37,550 nucleotides of DNA from an uncultured cyanobacterium (GTDB lineage: Bacteria > Cyanobacteriota > Cyanobacteriia > Cyanobacteriales > Nostocaceae), in contig CAIVAU010000105.1 of assembly GCA_903903925.1 (NCBI GenBank), positions 1 to 37,550 on the forward strand, written 5' to 3'. The position numbers and the translations under genes are program-made. The notes below the pieces were generated by a model, which made no database searches, was not told the DNA's origin, and was given only the letters and a program-made list of their open reading frames with translations. Shown piece after piece: positions 1-9,854 of the stretch. Every line of letters starts with the position of its first letter. The first letter of the stretch is position 1.

Positions 1-421
1 CACCATAAGCTGAATTTATATTACCCCAGTTGTAAATTACATTGTTTCTGAAATCAACTATCTCATGCAAAGAATCTCCTGTATAACGGCTACCACAAAA
101 ACGGGGATTACGACTGGTATGATGTGCTAACAGATTGTGATGGAATGATGCTCCCTGACCTCCCCAAATACCACCATAACCATGATCCCCTTTTGGATGA
201 AAGGAATGATATAAACTTTCACTAAGCATACACCATTGCATAGTAAAATTTTTATTATCATAAAAACTTCCAGCCTCATCTATACACCAGCTCATAGTGC
301 AATGGTCCACTATAATATCGTGACGGGTCACAGATGGCGAAGTTCCGTTTCCGTCCATTGCATCATCTGCATATTTTGTAACATCACCCAAACGACATCG
401 TATATACCTAACTCCTAACTC
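1..421 (-). pseudogene. Pectate lyase-like (PL1) fragment, 5'-truncated and running off the left edge
   Basis: Reading the minus strand from about 421 down to 1 gives one open frame with the style of family 1 polysaccharide lyases: [50 protein letters not shown] and SRNPRF. Such enzymes are secreted parallel beta-helix proteins that cleave pectate. The N-terminal part (signal peptide and first helix turns) is absent: the frame runs into an in-frame TAG at 422-424 inside a heptamer array, and the first ATG (358) is already in the middle of the fold. The C-terminal end lies outside the window. I read it as a gene remnant broken at the array. A start further upstream is excluded by the stop. Family call fairly sure; exact substrate unknown. 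Confidence 0.7.
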
Positions 422-434
422 CTAACTCCTAACT
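407..434. repeat. Heptamer tandem array, CCTAACT x4
   Basis: Four perfect copies of CCTAACT (AGTTAGG on the other strand). The array sits exactly where the pectate lyase reading frame stops, and on the minus strand it supplies the in-frame TAG. Related degenerate units (GTTAGGG, GGAATTAGGAGT) occur at 21585-21610. Confidence 0.9.
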
Positions 435-832
435 CTCCTCCAAAAAATATTCTCCAAAGAAAGTTAAATTTTGTCAGATGTAACTTTTTAATTTAAAGGT
501 CTTGGTTTATGCTGTTGTGTAGAATTCACGTGAATTTTACACCCAAAGATATATGACAGACTAATAAACTTATGGAACAATAGTAACCTTTAAAGTGTAT
601 AGTCACAATTGCTGCCTATGACAACGGGGTTTTTACTGAAAAATACACAACATAAAACTTATCATTTTTCCGAAAAAAGGAGCAAGAGTCAATAAAATAC
701 CTTAAAAATGCTAACCTTACGTCTTTCTACTCTTGCCAAACTCACAAATTTTGCCCCAGTATGGTTTTGCAATGTCAAAACAGAAGAATTTATCAGTCAT
801 CGAAAATCTACTAAGAAATTTTAATAACATCT
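435..832. other. Intergenic region upstream of the GAF-SpoIIE gene
   Basis: AT-rich spacer of about 400 bases. No convincing open frame, RNA gene or strong hairpin was seen. It presumably contains the promoter of the gene starting at 833, but no clear -10/-35 pair can be assigned. Confidence 0.5.
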
Positions 833-2227
833 GTGCTTGTGCCTCAACCGCCCTCTCAACCCACTGATAATAATGGTAGCGCTGCAACGGATGTCACTCC
901 AATTGTGGCTTTAAAAGAACTTGTGGCACGGCTGCACCGGGAACAAAACAAAATCCAAGATCTACTGAGTTCTCTGGGATTTGCTCTCAGAAGCTTCAAT
1001 AATTTGAACCAGTTTTTAGAGCTAATTCCTTTAATGGCAACAAGAGTAACAGATGCAGATGGGAGTGCCCTGTTTCTCTACAAACCTAATGGTCAAGTCA
1101 GGTTAGAGCAGTTGCACTGGCAAGATAGTAGCCAGAGGAGAACTATCCGCAGGGCGTTGGAAACAGCGAGTAGTCAAATCACACACGTACCAAACACTCC
1201 CCCCATAGCTACCGCCACAGGTATTTTGCATGACCATATGCATCGCTACTTAGGCCCAGAAATGCAAATCTTTGGTACAGCTATTTTAGTGAAGCATACG
1301 GAACGGGGCTGGTTATACGTTTTGAGCCGCGATCCAGAATACAGTTGGACAGAAACCAGACAAAAGTTAGTCCGGTTAGTGGCAGATCAAACAGCAGTAG
1401 CAATTGAAAATGATGAACTGGCTGTAGAACTGAGGAAAAAAGAACGCCTAGACCAGGAACTAGAAATTGGCGCAGAAATTCAACGACGACTACTCCCACG
1501 TCAATGCCCAAGTATTGTAGGTGTAGACCTTGCTGCACGTTGTAAGCCGGCTAATCGTGTCGGCGGAGACTATTATGACTTTATCCCCACCAATCACAAT
1601 CAAATTCAGCCAAGTACCAGAAGTAGTTTGGAAGAACATCGCTGGGGTTTGGTCATTGGTGATGTGATGGGTAAAGGAGTTCCCGCTGGGTTAATTATGA
1701 CCATGATGCGGGGAATGCTACGAGGAGAAGTGCTTCATGGTCACTCTCCAGGACGGATTCTGCAAAACTTGAACCAAGTGATGTACGCGGATTTGGAAAA
1801 TTCCTACCGCTTTGTCACTATGTTTTATTCAGAATATGATGCCCAAAACCGAATTTTATCTTACAGTAATGCAGCACACAATCCTCCTATGTGGTGGCAC
1901 GCAGCAACAAAAACTGTGACGCGGTTAGACACCTTGGGAATGCTGATTGGGTTGGATATCAACAGTCAATACGAAGATGCTCAGGCACAATTAGAGCCGG
2001 GAGATATTATTCTTTACTATACAGATGGCTTGACTGATGCAGCTGCGGCAAGTGGCGATCGCTTCGATGAAGAAAACCTAATTTTGACATTTAGCGCCGC
2101 TTGTAGATATTGCAGCGGACCACAAGAAATTTTGGATTATCTGTTTGACCAAGTGCAGCAATTCATCGGTGCCGATCAGCACAACACTGATGATATGACT
2201 CTGGTTGTGCTGGAAGTTCGTTGTTAG
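833..2227 (+). CDS. GAF domain plus SpoIIE-type PP2C serine phosphatase (RsbU-like)
   Basis: 464-aa soluble protein. A short helical/coiled segment (about residues 25-45) precedes a GAF sensor domain (about 50-205). A second helical linker then leads into a SpoIIE/RsbU PP2C phosphatase domain (about 215-464). Visible PP2C signatures are GGDYYDF near residue 244, GDVMGKGVPAG near 277, YYTDGLTDA near 395 and DDMTLVVLEV at the C-terminus; their acidic residues bind the two metals. Members usually dephosphorylate an anti-sigma-factor antagonist in a partner-switching pathway. No partner gene lies nearby. The frame has a stop at 812-814, so the start must be GTG 833 or GTG 839; neither has a good Shine-Dalgarno. 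Family sure, target unknown. Confidence 0.9.
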   Translation: MLVPQPPSQPTDNNGSAATDVTPIVALKELVARLHREQNKIQDLLSSLGFALRSFNNLNQFLELIPLMATRVTDADGSALFLYKPNGQVRLEQLHWQDSSQRRTIRRALETASSQITHVPNTPPIATATGILHDHMHRYLGPEMQIFGTAILVKHTERGWLYVLSRDPEYSWTETRQKLVRLVADQTAVAIENDELAVELRKKERLDQELEIGAEIQRRLLPRQCPSIVGVDLAARCKPANRVGGDYYDFIPTNHNQIQPSTRSSLEEHRWGLVIGDVMGKGVPAGLIMTMMRGMLRGEVLHGHSPGRILQNLNQVMYADLENSYRFVTMFYSEYDAQNRILSYSNAAHNPPMWWHAATKTVTRLDTLGMLIGLDINSQYEDAQAQLEPGDIILYYTDGLTDAAAASGDRFDEENLILTFSAACRYCSGPQEILDYLFDQVQQFIGADQHNTDDMTLVVLEVRC

Positions 2228-2415
2228 TTGATTCATAACTAAGTTACGGAATCTTGATATTTTGACCATAAAGTTGCTACAGTTATTGCGGCATGTACGG
2301 TATTTTGAGAAACCTTGCGTTGCGGGGGACACAACAAATTGCCGTAACTCTGACTGTACAAAAAATTCGGCAACAAGAAGTCAATTTTATCAACATTTAT
2401 TCAAGGTATAAATTT

Positions 2416-3525
2416 ATGGCAATCAACGTCACTTTTCTTAAAGATGGAGCCAATGGACAAGCGGAGAGTGTAGCCAAGGAGTTAGCTGAGTTTATTTCGG
2501 CTGCTAAACATAACTTGCATATTGCCATTTACGATTTTCGCTTGAAGCAAGAAGCCCTCTCCACTCCGATTATCGAAGCAATTAAGGATAGAGCCAATAG
2601 TGGAGTTCAGGTCAGAATTGCCTTCTATGCTGGCAAACCAACAAAGACCAAGGGTGAAACAACAAAGGACATGGAGCTATTTTTTGCAACCGGGGGTGAC
2701 CCTGCACCCAAGGGTACAGAGGAGTTTCTCGACGAGACACTAAAAGATAGCAACGTCCAAATTCAGAGGATTACAGGTTCTAAGTTGATGCACAACAAAT
2801 ACATTGTGCGGGATGTTCACACAACCCATGCATCTGTGTGGACGGGTTCAACCAATTTCACGGATGATGCTTGGACGTATCAGGAAAATAACATTCTTCG
2901 CATTGACTCAGCTGAATTGGCTAGCTACTACGAAACAGACTTTGGAGAGTTGTGGGTCAATGGCGACATCAAATCAACTGGGATTAACGATATTGGTACT
3001 GTCAATGTTGGTTCGACAGAAGTTGAAGTTGCCTTTTCTCCTGGTGAAGGAAAGACTATTGACCACATCATTTCCCAGCAAATTGGCATAGCTAAACACC
3101 GGATTAAAGTGGCATCAATGATGCTGACTTCTCACACTATCTTGGCGGCGCTAGATGAGGCGCTGCAACATGATCAAGTTTCCGAATTTGGCGGCATTTA
3201 TGACCAGACCCAAATGGCTCACGTGGTAAAACAGTGGGAGAAGTCGTCTAAAAGTGCTGCTGTTGCACAAACCTTCCAACAGGTAGCAACTCATTTAGTC
3301 GGTAAGCACTCACAACCTTACAAAGCTGAGGGCAAACACGATTTTATGCACAACAAAATTGTGGTATGTGATGATACTGTGATAACTGGCAGTTTTAATT
3401 TTTCTCTTAGTGCTACCCAAAATGCAGAGAATATCTTAATACTGCAAAGCAAAAAACTGGCAGACCAGTACAGTACCTACATTGACGAAATCACAAAACA
3501 CTACGCAGGATCAGCTAGACATTGA
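2416..3525 (+). CDS. Phospholipase D-like protein with two HKD motifs
   Basis: About 369 aa from ATG 2416. The frame is open back to ATG 2293, but those first 41 residues look unrelated and MAINVTFL begins the fold. Two HxKxxxxD motifs are present: HNKYIVRD with TGSTNFTD (His about 126) and HNKIVVCD with TGSFNFS (His about 312). Two HKD half-sites form one active site in this superfamily, with a covalent phosphohistidine intermediate. Members include phospholipases, nucleases and cardiolipin synthases. No signal peptide or membrane segment is evident, so a cytosolic phosphodiesterase or nuclease is as likely as a lipase. The gene stands alone between the phosphatase and a toxin-antitoxin locus, with a strong inverted repeat after its stop. 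Confidence 0.85.
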   Translation: MAINVTFLKDGANGQAESVAKELAEFISAAKHNLHIAIYDFRLKQEALSTPIIEAIKDRANSGVQVRIAFYAGKPTKTKGETTKDMELFFATGGDPAPKGTEEFLDETLKDSNVQIQRITGSKLMHNKYIVRDVHTTHASVWTGSTNFTDDAWTYQENNILRIDSAELASYYETDFGELWVNGDIKSTGINDIGTVNVGSTEVEVAFSPGEGKTIDHIISQQIGIAKHRIKVASMMLTSHTILAALDEALQHDQVSEFGGIYDQTQMAHVVKQWEKSSKSAAVAQTFQQVATHLVGKHSQPYKAEGKHDFMHNKIVVCDDTVITGSFNFSLSATQNAENILILQSKKLADQYSTYIDEITKHYAGSARH

Positions 3526-3554
3526 GCAAGCCCTGATTACTAAAAATAGGTTCC

Positions 3555-3604
3555 TAGTTGCGCTGTCTTGCTCTATAACTATCTTGGCAAAGACAGCGCA
3601 ACTA
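3555..3604. terminator. 15-bp perfect inverted repeat, possible terminator
   Basis: TAGTTGCGCTGTCTT (3555-3569) is perfectly complementary to AAGACAGCGCAACTA (3590-3604) with a 20-nt loop. It lies 30 bases after the PLD-like stop and about 50 before the antitoxin start. No T-tract follows, so it may be a processed or bidirectional terminator, or a palindromic repeat. Confidence 0.5.
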
Positions 3605-3656
3605 CTTGCCTTATGGTAAGTGTTAAACTTTTAGTTAAACAGCGGGAGATTAGGGT

Positions 3657-3926
3657 ATGCGAAGCATCAAGATACATTCTCATGTAGGTACTGACGGAAT
3701 GTTACATCTTAATATTCCGTTAGACCTAACTGACCAGGATGTAGAAATCATGGTTATCTATCAGCCATTGGAGACGGAAAGTAAAACCAAAACACCTCAA
3801 GAATTAGGCTGGACACCTGCGTTCTTTGCAAACACATTTGGTGCTTGGGAGGGAGAACCTTTGGTTCTTGAACCTCAGGGAGAACCGCAGGAAAGGAACT
3901 GGGATGATTTATTTGCTGGACACTAA
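3657..3926 (+). CDS. VapB-like antitoxin of a type II toxin-antitoxin pair
   Basis: 89 aa, preceded by a GGGAGAT ribosome site. It matches a small cyanobacterial antitoxin type found next to PIN-domain toxins. The N-terminus has a beta-rich segment (SIKIHSHVGTDGMLHLNIPLDL) like a swapped-hairpin DNA-binding domain; the C-terminal part has LGWTPAFFANTFGAWEGEPL, typical of the toxin-wrapping region. The toxin ATG (3904) overlaps the antitoxin end by 23 bases, the usual coupled arrangement. The antitoxin frame is intact although the toxin is interrupted. Antitoxin assignment rests on motif style and context; direct DNA binding is inferred from the family. Confidence 0.75.
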   Translation: MRSIKIHSHVGTDGMLHLNIPLDLTDQDVEIMVIYQPLETESKTKTPQELGWTPAFFANTFGAWEGEPLVLEPQGEPQERNWDDLFAGH

Positions 3927-4311
3927 CACTTGCATTGGATACATTAATCGGCGCAGTTTACCCATATTTCGCCGATTAAACGCATTGGCAACAGAGGATA
4001 TAGCTCTGTGCGATGTAGTGAAGTTTGAACTTTATTACGGTGCTTACCGGAGTTCACGCTGAGAGACAAATTTACAGGTACTACGAGAATTTTTTAGTCA
4101 ATTTATTAGCCTACCTTTTGATGGTGTTGCAGCAGAAATTTGCGGTTGTATTCGCACTCAACTTGCCGCTTTGGGGACTCCAATTGGTGGTTATGATTTA
4201 CAAATTGCGGCTATTGCTTTGGCAAATAATCTCATTTTAGTAACTCATAATATAAATGAGTTTAGCCGTGTAGAGGGTTTACAGATAGAGGATTGGGAAG
4301 CGAAAGGATAA
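3904..4311 (+). pseudogene. VapC-like PIN-domain toxin with an in-frame TGA
   Basis: From ATG 3904 the protein begins MIYLLDTNTCIGYI, the classic PIN start with the first catalytic Asp, followed by CDVVKFELYYGAYRSSR. A TGA at 4060-4062 (codon 53) then interrupts it. In the same frame, without any shift, the family pattern continues: NLQVLREFFSQFISLPFD, GTPIGGYDLQIAAIAL, LILVTHNINEFSRVEGL and IEDW, ending at TAA 4309-4311. The complete frame would be 135 codons, the normal VapC length. A single substitution at an Arg-type codon (CGA or AGA to TGA) explains it. The truncated product would lack the later acidic residues and should be inactive as a ribonuclease. A sequencing error is the alternative. 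Confidence 0.8.
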
Positions 4312-4341
4312 TCAGTCACTCTTTTGCACCGTAATCAAGTT

Positions 4342-7300
4342 TCAAAAACTGCTGACAGGCAAGAAAATCACAAATTGTGTACCTTGACCGATCGCCGAAT
4401 CCACAGTAATTTGACCGCCATGTTTTTCCACCACAATTTGATGGGCGATCGCTAATCCTAATCCTGTACCTTTGCCTACGCTTTTGGTCGTAAATAAATG
4501 ATCAAAAACCCTCTGTTTTACCTCTGCGGTCATTCCAACACCATTGTCAGAGATAGAAATTTTAACATAATTATCTTGTAAAACCGTGCGAATTGTGATA
4601 CAGTTCTGGGTAGCTTTAATTTCCTCATAACTGCGCCCTTGGTTAGATTCTTCCAGGGCATCAATGGCATTTGCGAGCAAGTTCATAAATACCTGATTCA
4701 GTTGACCGGGGAAGCATTCAACTTGGGGGAAATCACCATAGTCGGTGACAACTTCTATTGCCGGACGGTTTTTATTAGCTTTAAGGCGATGTTTGAGAAT
4801 CAAAATTGTGCTGTCAATACCTTCGTGAAGGGGAAAAGCAACTTTATAATCGTGATCTGCTCGCGAAAATGTTCTTAAACTGGTGCTGATATTTTGCAGG
4901 CGATCAGACGCCGTTGTCATAGAATTAATTATTTTTGGTAAGTCTTCTAAGCCATAATCCAAGTCAATCTCTTTGGCGTGATTGAGAATTTCATCACTTG
5001 GATTTGGGAAACTTGTTTGATACAGTTTTAAGTGTTCAATAAGATCAGCAACGGTAGGTTTAGCCTGCTCAAGGCTGGCAGAAATAAAACTCAAAGGATT
5101 GTTCATCTCATGAGCGACACCAGCAACTAAGTTACCTAGTGCCGACATTTTTTCACTTTGAACAATTTGTAATTGTGCGCGTTGTAAATCCTGCAAAGCT
5201 TGATGCACCTGTTGATAGAGTCGAGCATTTTCTAGAGAAATTGCGGCTTGGGTGCAAAGAAAGTTAATAACTATGAGGCGATCGCTCGTAAATACCCCTT
5301 GGGTTAAGTTATTTTCTAAATAAAGAATTCCCACCAACTGTCCTTGATTAAGAATTGGCGTACATAAAGCACTCTTTGGTTGATATCGCAACATGTAATT
5401 ACCAATCATCATACCACTAATTTCAGTTTGGCAATTGTCTATAACAAGAGGTTCTCGTGTTCGTTTAACATATTGAATGAGTTTGACAGGAACATCTTGA
5501 CAATCATCTAGTAATTGTGAATTTAACACCGTCGTAGTGAGATTATCTTTGGAACTTATAGAGGTGATTGCCCGAACTTGCCATTTATCTTTCTGTGGAA
5601 GAATCAGCACACATCTTTTAGCTCCAGCATTTTCCAGGATAATTTTCGTGAGGCTAATAATTAATTCATCTAATTGGATATTACTGGAAATGACTTGCGC
5701 TGCTTTGAGGACAGATGCAAAATCTAGGGTATCAGAAATATTGCTGCTGCTACTGCTACTATTAGCATGTCCAAGTTTTTGAGTTGACGTGCTGCTGATA
5801 GTGCTAATAGCGTCTAAGGGATTGAAGCTCAGTTTTTGTTGTTGTAAAATGGGCACAAGTAGCTGAGGATAGCGTTTTTCTAAATCGTCAATTTTAGCTT
5901 TCGCACCCCAACGAGCGTAGCAATAGTAGGCTTCTTGCATGTATGCTTGAGCGACCTTTTCATTTCCCCAGTCCAGATAGAACTTCGCTGCTAGTTCGTT
6001 GGCGATCGCTTCTTCTTGGATATGTTCATTTGCCTTAGCTCCAGCGATCGCTTGATCATAATAGTCCCCTGCTTCATATTTCTTTCCCAAAACCCGATAT
6101 TTTTCTGCTTCCACCAAGTCAAACTTATGTTGGTAATTCATAGGGGCGTAGTGCGCCCAGTGTTGCTGTAACTGTGTTTGGTTTTGTGCCACACGCTGTA
6201 ATACTTCTGATGCCTCGTCTGAGTTTGGATTCAACTGTGCTAAAGCAATGAGAGAATCATAGAAATAAAACACGGCTTCACCCGCAGTTCCAGCACAACC
6301 CCCACCCATTAAATAGCGTCTGCCCTCAACTGCATGGTTTTTAGCTTGCTCTATTTCCCCAAACAAAAAGCAAAGCGTCAGCTTATAGGAATAGAACACA
6401 TGCAACTCAGTCAAATCATTAACAAACAGCAGCCGGGTCAGAGATTCAGCTTCTTCCATAGCTTCTCCCGATAAAATGCTGGGATGCTCCGCAAAACCCA
6501 GCAAATTTAAAGTAGACTGCCAACAGCACCGACAGTAATGAGCTATTGTCAATTGGTTCAGTTGCACCAACTCATTGCAGTAGGCGCGAGTATGCTGTTC
6601 CAAAGTGATTAGGGGCTGACCACACCAAAAAGAATTGTTACAAAAAGTGTTGGCGCTATATCCGGCAAACTTCATGTTTCCAACTTCTAGGCTAGTCACA
6701 TAACCCTCTCCCAGGAGTGGTAGCGTTTCTTTAATGTGATTTTTGCGGTGCAAAATAAAACATCCTAGTACCAATAAAACTTCAGGTCTAGTCGCTTTAT
6801 CATCCAATTTGGAGACGACCTTGAGTGCCAACTGACCAAACTGTACCGCTGTATCGACATCTTGCAGAAGATTACACAGAATGATGCCATAGGAAATATA
6901 GCTCAGGGCTGAAGCAGATATGTTTCCATATTGAATGGATATTTTTACTGACAAAAGAATCAGTAATGGGAACAACGGAGAGCCGAAGTTGTAAGCTGCT
7001 GGTATGATGCAATTGGCAATCTGGACAATTGCGAGTTTTGACCTATCCGTCATCACGCTTAGGTGAACAAAATCTTCAATTTTCCTGTCTGCGATCAGTT
7101 CCTTAATCTCTCGAATTTCCTGTTGAATATCTGTCAGTGTGGGTGATTCGGTAAAAGTTACGCCAAGCTGTTGCAAGATTTGTTGGGCGATCGCAATGGC
7201 TTCAGCAAGTTTATTCTGGCAGAGATGAGATTGAATTCTAATTTGGTAAACATTCACCTGTTCGAGTAAGGAGTGTACCTGTGCGATGACAATATTAACC

Positions 7301-9768
7301 AATTGTTCCATCGCCTCAAAGTCACCGCACAGGGAAGCTACTTCCGCAGCTAATTCATGCAGAGACAGGGTCATTTTATATTGAGAAAGCCAACTTTGTT
7401 CTCCTAACAGTGATAATCCCACAGCGGCATACTCACGAGCAGCTTGATAGGCAGTGGCGGCTTTAGCTTTACGACAGGCGATGAGGTTGAGTTGTGCTAA
7501 TTCATCTCGTGCAGTTTGTTCAGTAATTAGAGAAATACCATAGTTTAACTGATTAACCAGTTCAAAAATATGATCAACTCTTGCTTCTGGAGAGATCCGT
7601 TCTAGAAGCAGTTGTCCAATTTGGTAATGGGTTTTCTGTTTCTCGTCATCGGGAATTAATGAATATGCAGCTTGCTGAACTTGATCATGCAAAAATTTAT
7701 ATGCAACAATTTCAGAGTTTTCTGAGGTAATTTCTTGATGTTCTTGATCAAGATAAAACTTATAAACTTCACTTTGAGGTGAAATCAAACCTTCCTGCAC
7801 AGCCTTCCACAAACAAGCCGCCGTTTCTTTTTCTGATAGTGATGAAACAATTGCCAACGTTGCTAAATCAAACTGATTCCCAATGCACGCCGCCAATTTC
7901 AACACATTCTGCGTCGATAAAGGCAACTTCTGCAACTGCAATACCATCAATTCCACCACATTATCGGAAAGCGCTAACTCCCTGATTTCAGCAATATTGC
8001 ATTGCCAATTTCCTCGTTCAGAGTCAAATTTAATGAGTCTATTTTCATAGAGAGTCTTGAGAAATTGCGTACTAAAAAATGGAATTCCCTGAGTTTTCTG
8101 GTAGACTAGTTGAGTTAATGGTTGGGCAATTTCCGAGTCACAATTCAGTGTATCTGATATGAGTTGATTTAAGCTTTCGTAACTCAGGGGGACTAAATCA
8201 ATAGTATTAATTTTTGCTTTTGCTTTGATGATCTCTTCTAGAGTAAACATTAAAGGATGGACCGCAGAAACTTCATTGTATCGGTAAGCACCAATTAAGA
8301 ATAAATATTTACTATTCGATTCACTTATAAGCAACTGCATCAACTTTAAAGACGCTGAATCCGCCCATTGCAAGTCATCTAAAAATAGCACCAATGGATG
8401 TTCTTTTGTCGTAAATAGTTGAATAAACTTCTGAAATATAAAATTAAACCTATTTTGTGCTGCAATTCCGAATAATTCCGGTGCTGGTAGTTGTTGACCT
8501 ATAATTTTTTCTAACTCCGGAATAACCTTAGTAATGACCTGTCCATTTTCGCCAACAGCTTCCAGAATCTTGGTTTTCCATTGTTGCAATTGCTGGTCAC
8601 TTTCTGTTAACAACTGCATCATTAAATCACGAAAGGCTTGCACAAAAGCAGAGAAGGGAATATTACGATTAAATTGGTCAAATTTACCTTTGATGAAATA
8701 ACCACGTTGCTTAACAATAGGTTTGTGAACTTCATTAACCACAGCAGTCTTACCAATACCAGAAAAACCAGCGATTAACATGAGTTCGCTGTTGAAGTGT
8801 GAGACCCGTTCAAATGCTGCTAGTAGTTGCTGAACTTCTGTTTCTCGACCATATAACTTTTCGGGAATGAGAAAGCGATAGCATACATCCCGCTGCCCAA
8901 TAGCAAACACTTGAATCTTGCCAGTTGCCTTTAATTGATTTAGACAAATTTCCAAATCATGTCTTAATCCCAAAGCACTCTGATAACGATCTTCTGCATT
9001 TTTCGCCATCAGCTTCATCACGATATCTGCAAGGACTTGGGGAACAGATTGTTCATTTGTGAATTGATCTGGTTCCTTGGCAATATGACAATGTACCAAC
9101 TCCATCGGGTCACGAGATGTAAAAGGCAATTGTCCCGTCAGTAATTCAAAAAATGTCACTCCCAGTGCGTAAAAATCTACCCGATAATCAATTGAACGGT
9201 TCATCCTTCCGGTTTGTTCTGGTGCCAAATACGCCAACGTCCCTTCTAAGACATTAGGATTTTTGATTTCTTGGGTTTCTTTGGGTAACAGCGAAGCAAT
9301 ACTAAAATCGATGATTTTGACTTGTTTTGTCTGTGGGTGAATCAGAATATTGGCAGGTTTAATGTCTTTGTGGATAATCTGGTGATGGTACAGATAGTTG
9401 AGGATATCCGTTAGTTGTAGGGCAATTAAGAGAAACTCCGTCAATGCTAGTGGTTGGTTTTGAACATAGTCTCGTAGTGAAGTCCCACCAAAATCTTCCA
9501 TCACCAACGCATAGCTATTGCGGTAAGGTTCTAGACTGTAGGGCTGAATAATACCCGGACTATCCAGATTTTTGGTGATGGTGTATTGGTTACGAAACTG
9601 TAACAGTTCACTGAACGTTGGGTACTCGCGCTGTAGCAGTTTGACCACAACCGCCTGCTTGTCTACTTCTCTTATGCCTCGATAGACGACTGTTCTAGAA
9701 CCAGCATAGAGTTGTTCCACTAGGGTATATCCCGGAATTACTACCGTTGTATTGACAAGGATGTTCAT
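4342..9768 (-). CDS. Giant hybrid Ser/Thr kinase - AAA ATPase - GAF - histidine kinase
   Basis: 1808 aa. An N-terminal Hanks-type kinase (about 1-270) has a beta3 Lys near 42, HKDIKPANILI near 133 and IIDFSIAS near 152 (DFS in place of DFG). An AAA/NACHT-like ATPase follows, with Walker A GFSGIGKT near 335 and LFLDDLQWADS as Walker B. A long alpha-helical region (about 620-1330), a GAF domain (about 1340-1490) and a HisKA dimerisation helix with GVAHEMNNPL (phospho-His 1553) come next. The HATPase_c domain has NLLANAIDAL, ISDNGVGM and GKGTGLGLAIAHQI. This architecture matches the HstK-type hybrid kinases of filamentous cyanobacteria. No receiver or response regulator is adjacent. Soluble; the signal is unknown. 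It is the only Hanks-type kinase in the window. Confidence 0.93.
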   Translation of the reverse strand: MNILVNTTVVIPGYTLVEQLYAGSRTVVYRGIREVDKQAVVVKLLQREYPTFSELLQFRNQYTITKNLDSPGIIQPYSLEPYRNSYALVMEDFGGTSLRDYVQNQPLALTEFLLIALQLTDILNYLYHHQIIHKDIKPANILIHPQTKQVKIIDFSIASLLPKETQEIKNPNVLEGTLAYLAPEQTGRMNRSIDYRVDFYALGVTFFELLTGQLPFTSRDPMELVHCHIAKEPDQFTNEQSVPQVLADIVMKLMAKNAEDRYQSALGLRHDLEICLNQLKATGKIQVFAIGQRDVCYRFLIPEKLYGRETEVQQLLAAFERVSHFNSELMLIAGFSGIGKTAVVNEVHKPIVKQRGYFIKGKFDQFNRNIPFSAFVQAFRDLMMQLLTESDQQLQQWKTKILEAVGENGQVITKVIPELEKIIGQQLPAPELFGIAAQNRFNFIFQKFIQLFTTKEHPLVLFLDDLQWADSASLKLMQLLISESNSKYLFLIGAYRYNEVSAVHPLMFTLEEIIKAKAKINTIDLVPLSYESLNQLISDTLNCDSEIAQPLTQLVYQKTQGIPFFSTQFLKTLYENRLIKFDSERGNWQCNIAEIRELALSDNVVELMVLQLQKLPLSTQNVLKLAACIGNQFDLATLAIVSSLSEKETAACLWKAVQEGLISPQSEVYKFYLDQEHQEITSENSEIVAYKFLHDQVQQAAYSLIPDDEKQKTHYQIGQLLLERISPEARVDHIFELVNQLNYGISLITEQTARDELAQLNLIACRKAKAATAYQAAREYAAVGLSLLGEQSWLSQYKMTLSLHELAAEVASLCGDFEAMEQLVNIVIAQVHSLLEQVNVYQIRIQSHLCQNKLAEAIAIAQQILQQLGVTFTESPTLTDIQQEIREIKELIADRKIEDFVHLSVMTDRSKLAIVQIANCIIPAAYNFGSPLFPLLILLSVKISIQYGNISASALSYISYGIILCNLLQDVDTAVQFGQLALKVVSKLDDKATRPEVLLVLGCFILHRKNHIKETLPLLGEGYVTSLEVGNMKFAGYSANTFCNNSFWCGQPLITLEQHTRAYCNELVQLNQLTIAHYCRCCWQSTLNLLGFAEHPSILSGEAMEEAESLTRLLFVNDLTELHVFYSYKLTLCFLFGEIEQAKNHAVEGRRYLMGGGCAGTAGEAVFYFYDSLIALAQLNPNSDEASEVLQRVAQNQTQLQQHWAHYAPMNYQHKFDLVEAEKYRVLGKKYEAGDYYDQAIAGAKANEHIQEEAIANELAAKFYLDWGNEKVAQAYMQEAYYCYARWGAKAKIDDLEKRYPQLLVPILQQQKLSFNPLDAISTISSTSTQKLGHANSSSSSSNISDTLDFASVLKAAQVISSNIQLDELIISLTKIILENAGAKRCVLILPQKDKWQVRAITSISSKDNLTTTVLNSQLLDDCQDVPVKLIQYVKRTREPLVIDNCQTEISGMMIGNYMLRYQPKSALCTPILNQGQLVGILYLENNLTQGVFTSDRLIVINFLCTQAAISLENARLYQQVHQALQDLQRAQLQIVQSEKMSALGNLVAGVAHEMNNPLSFISASLEQAKPTVADLIEHLKLYQTSFPNPSDEILNHAKEIDLDYGLEDLPKIINSMTTASDRLQNISTSLRTFSRADHDYKVAFPLHEGIDSTILILKHRLKANKNRPAIEVVTDYGDFPQVECFPGQLNQVFMNLLANAIDALEESNQGRSYEEIKATQNCITIRTVLQDNYVKISISDNGVGMTAEVKQRVFDHLFTTKSVGKGTGLGLAIAHQIVVEKHGGQITVDSAIGQGTQFVIFLPVSSF

Positions 9769-9854
9769 GTGTCCCTACCCGAAATAGTAGAAGTTTAAGC
9801 TTAGTATTACCACCACAGTGTGATGTATGACACTCTTGAAAGCTTTTTTTTCGG

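Noticed and set aside
4025..4240. Plus-strand frame inside the VapC region that could suggest a frameshift
   Set aside because: The PIN homology continues in the original frame after the TGA, so a nonsense change and not a frameshift is the right reading.
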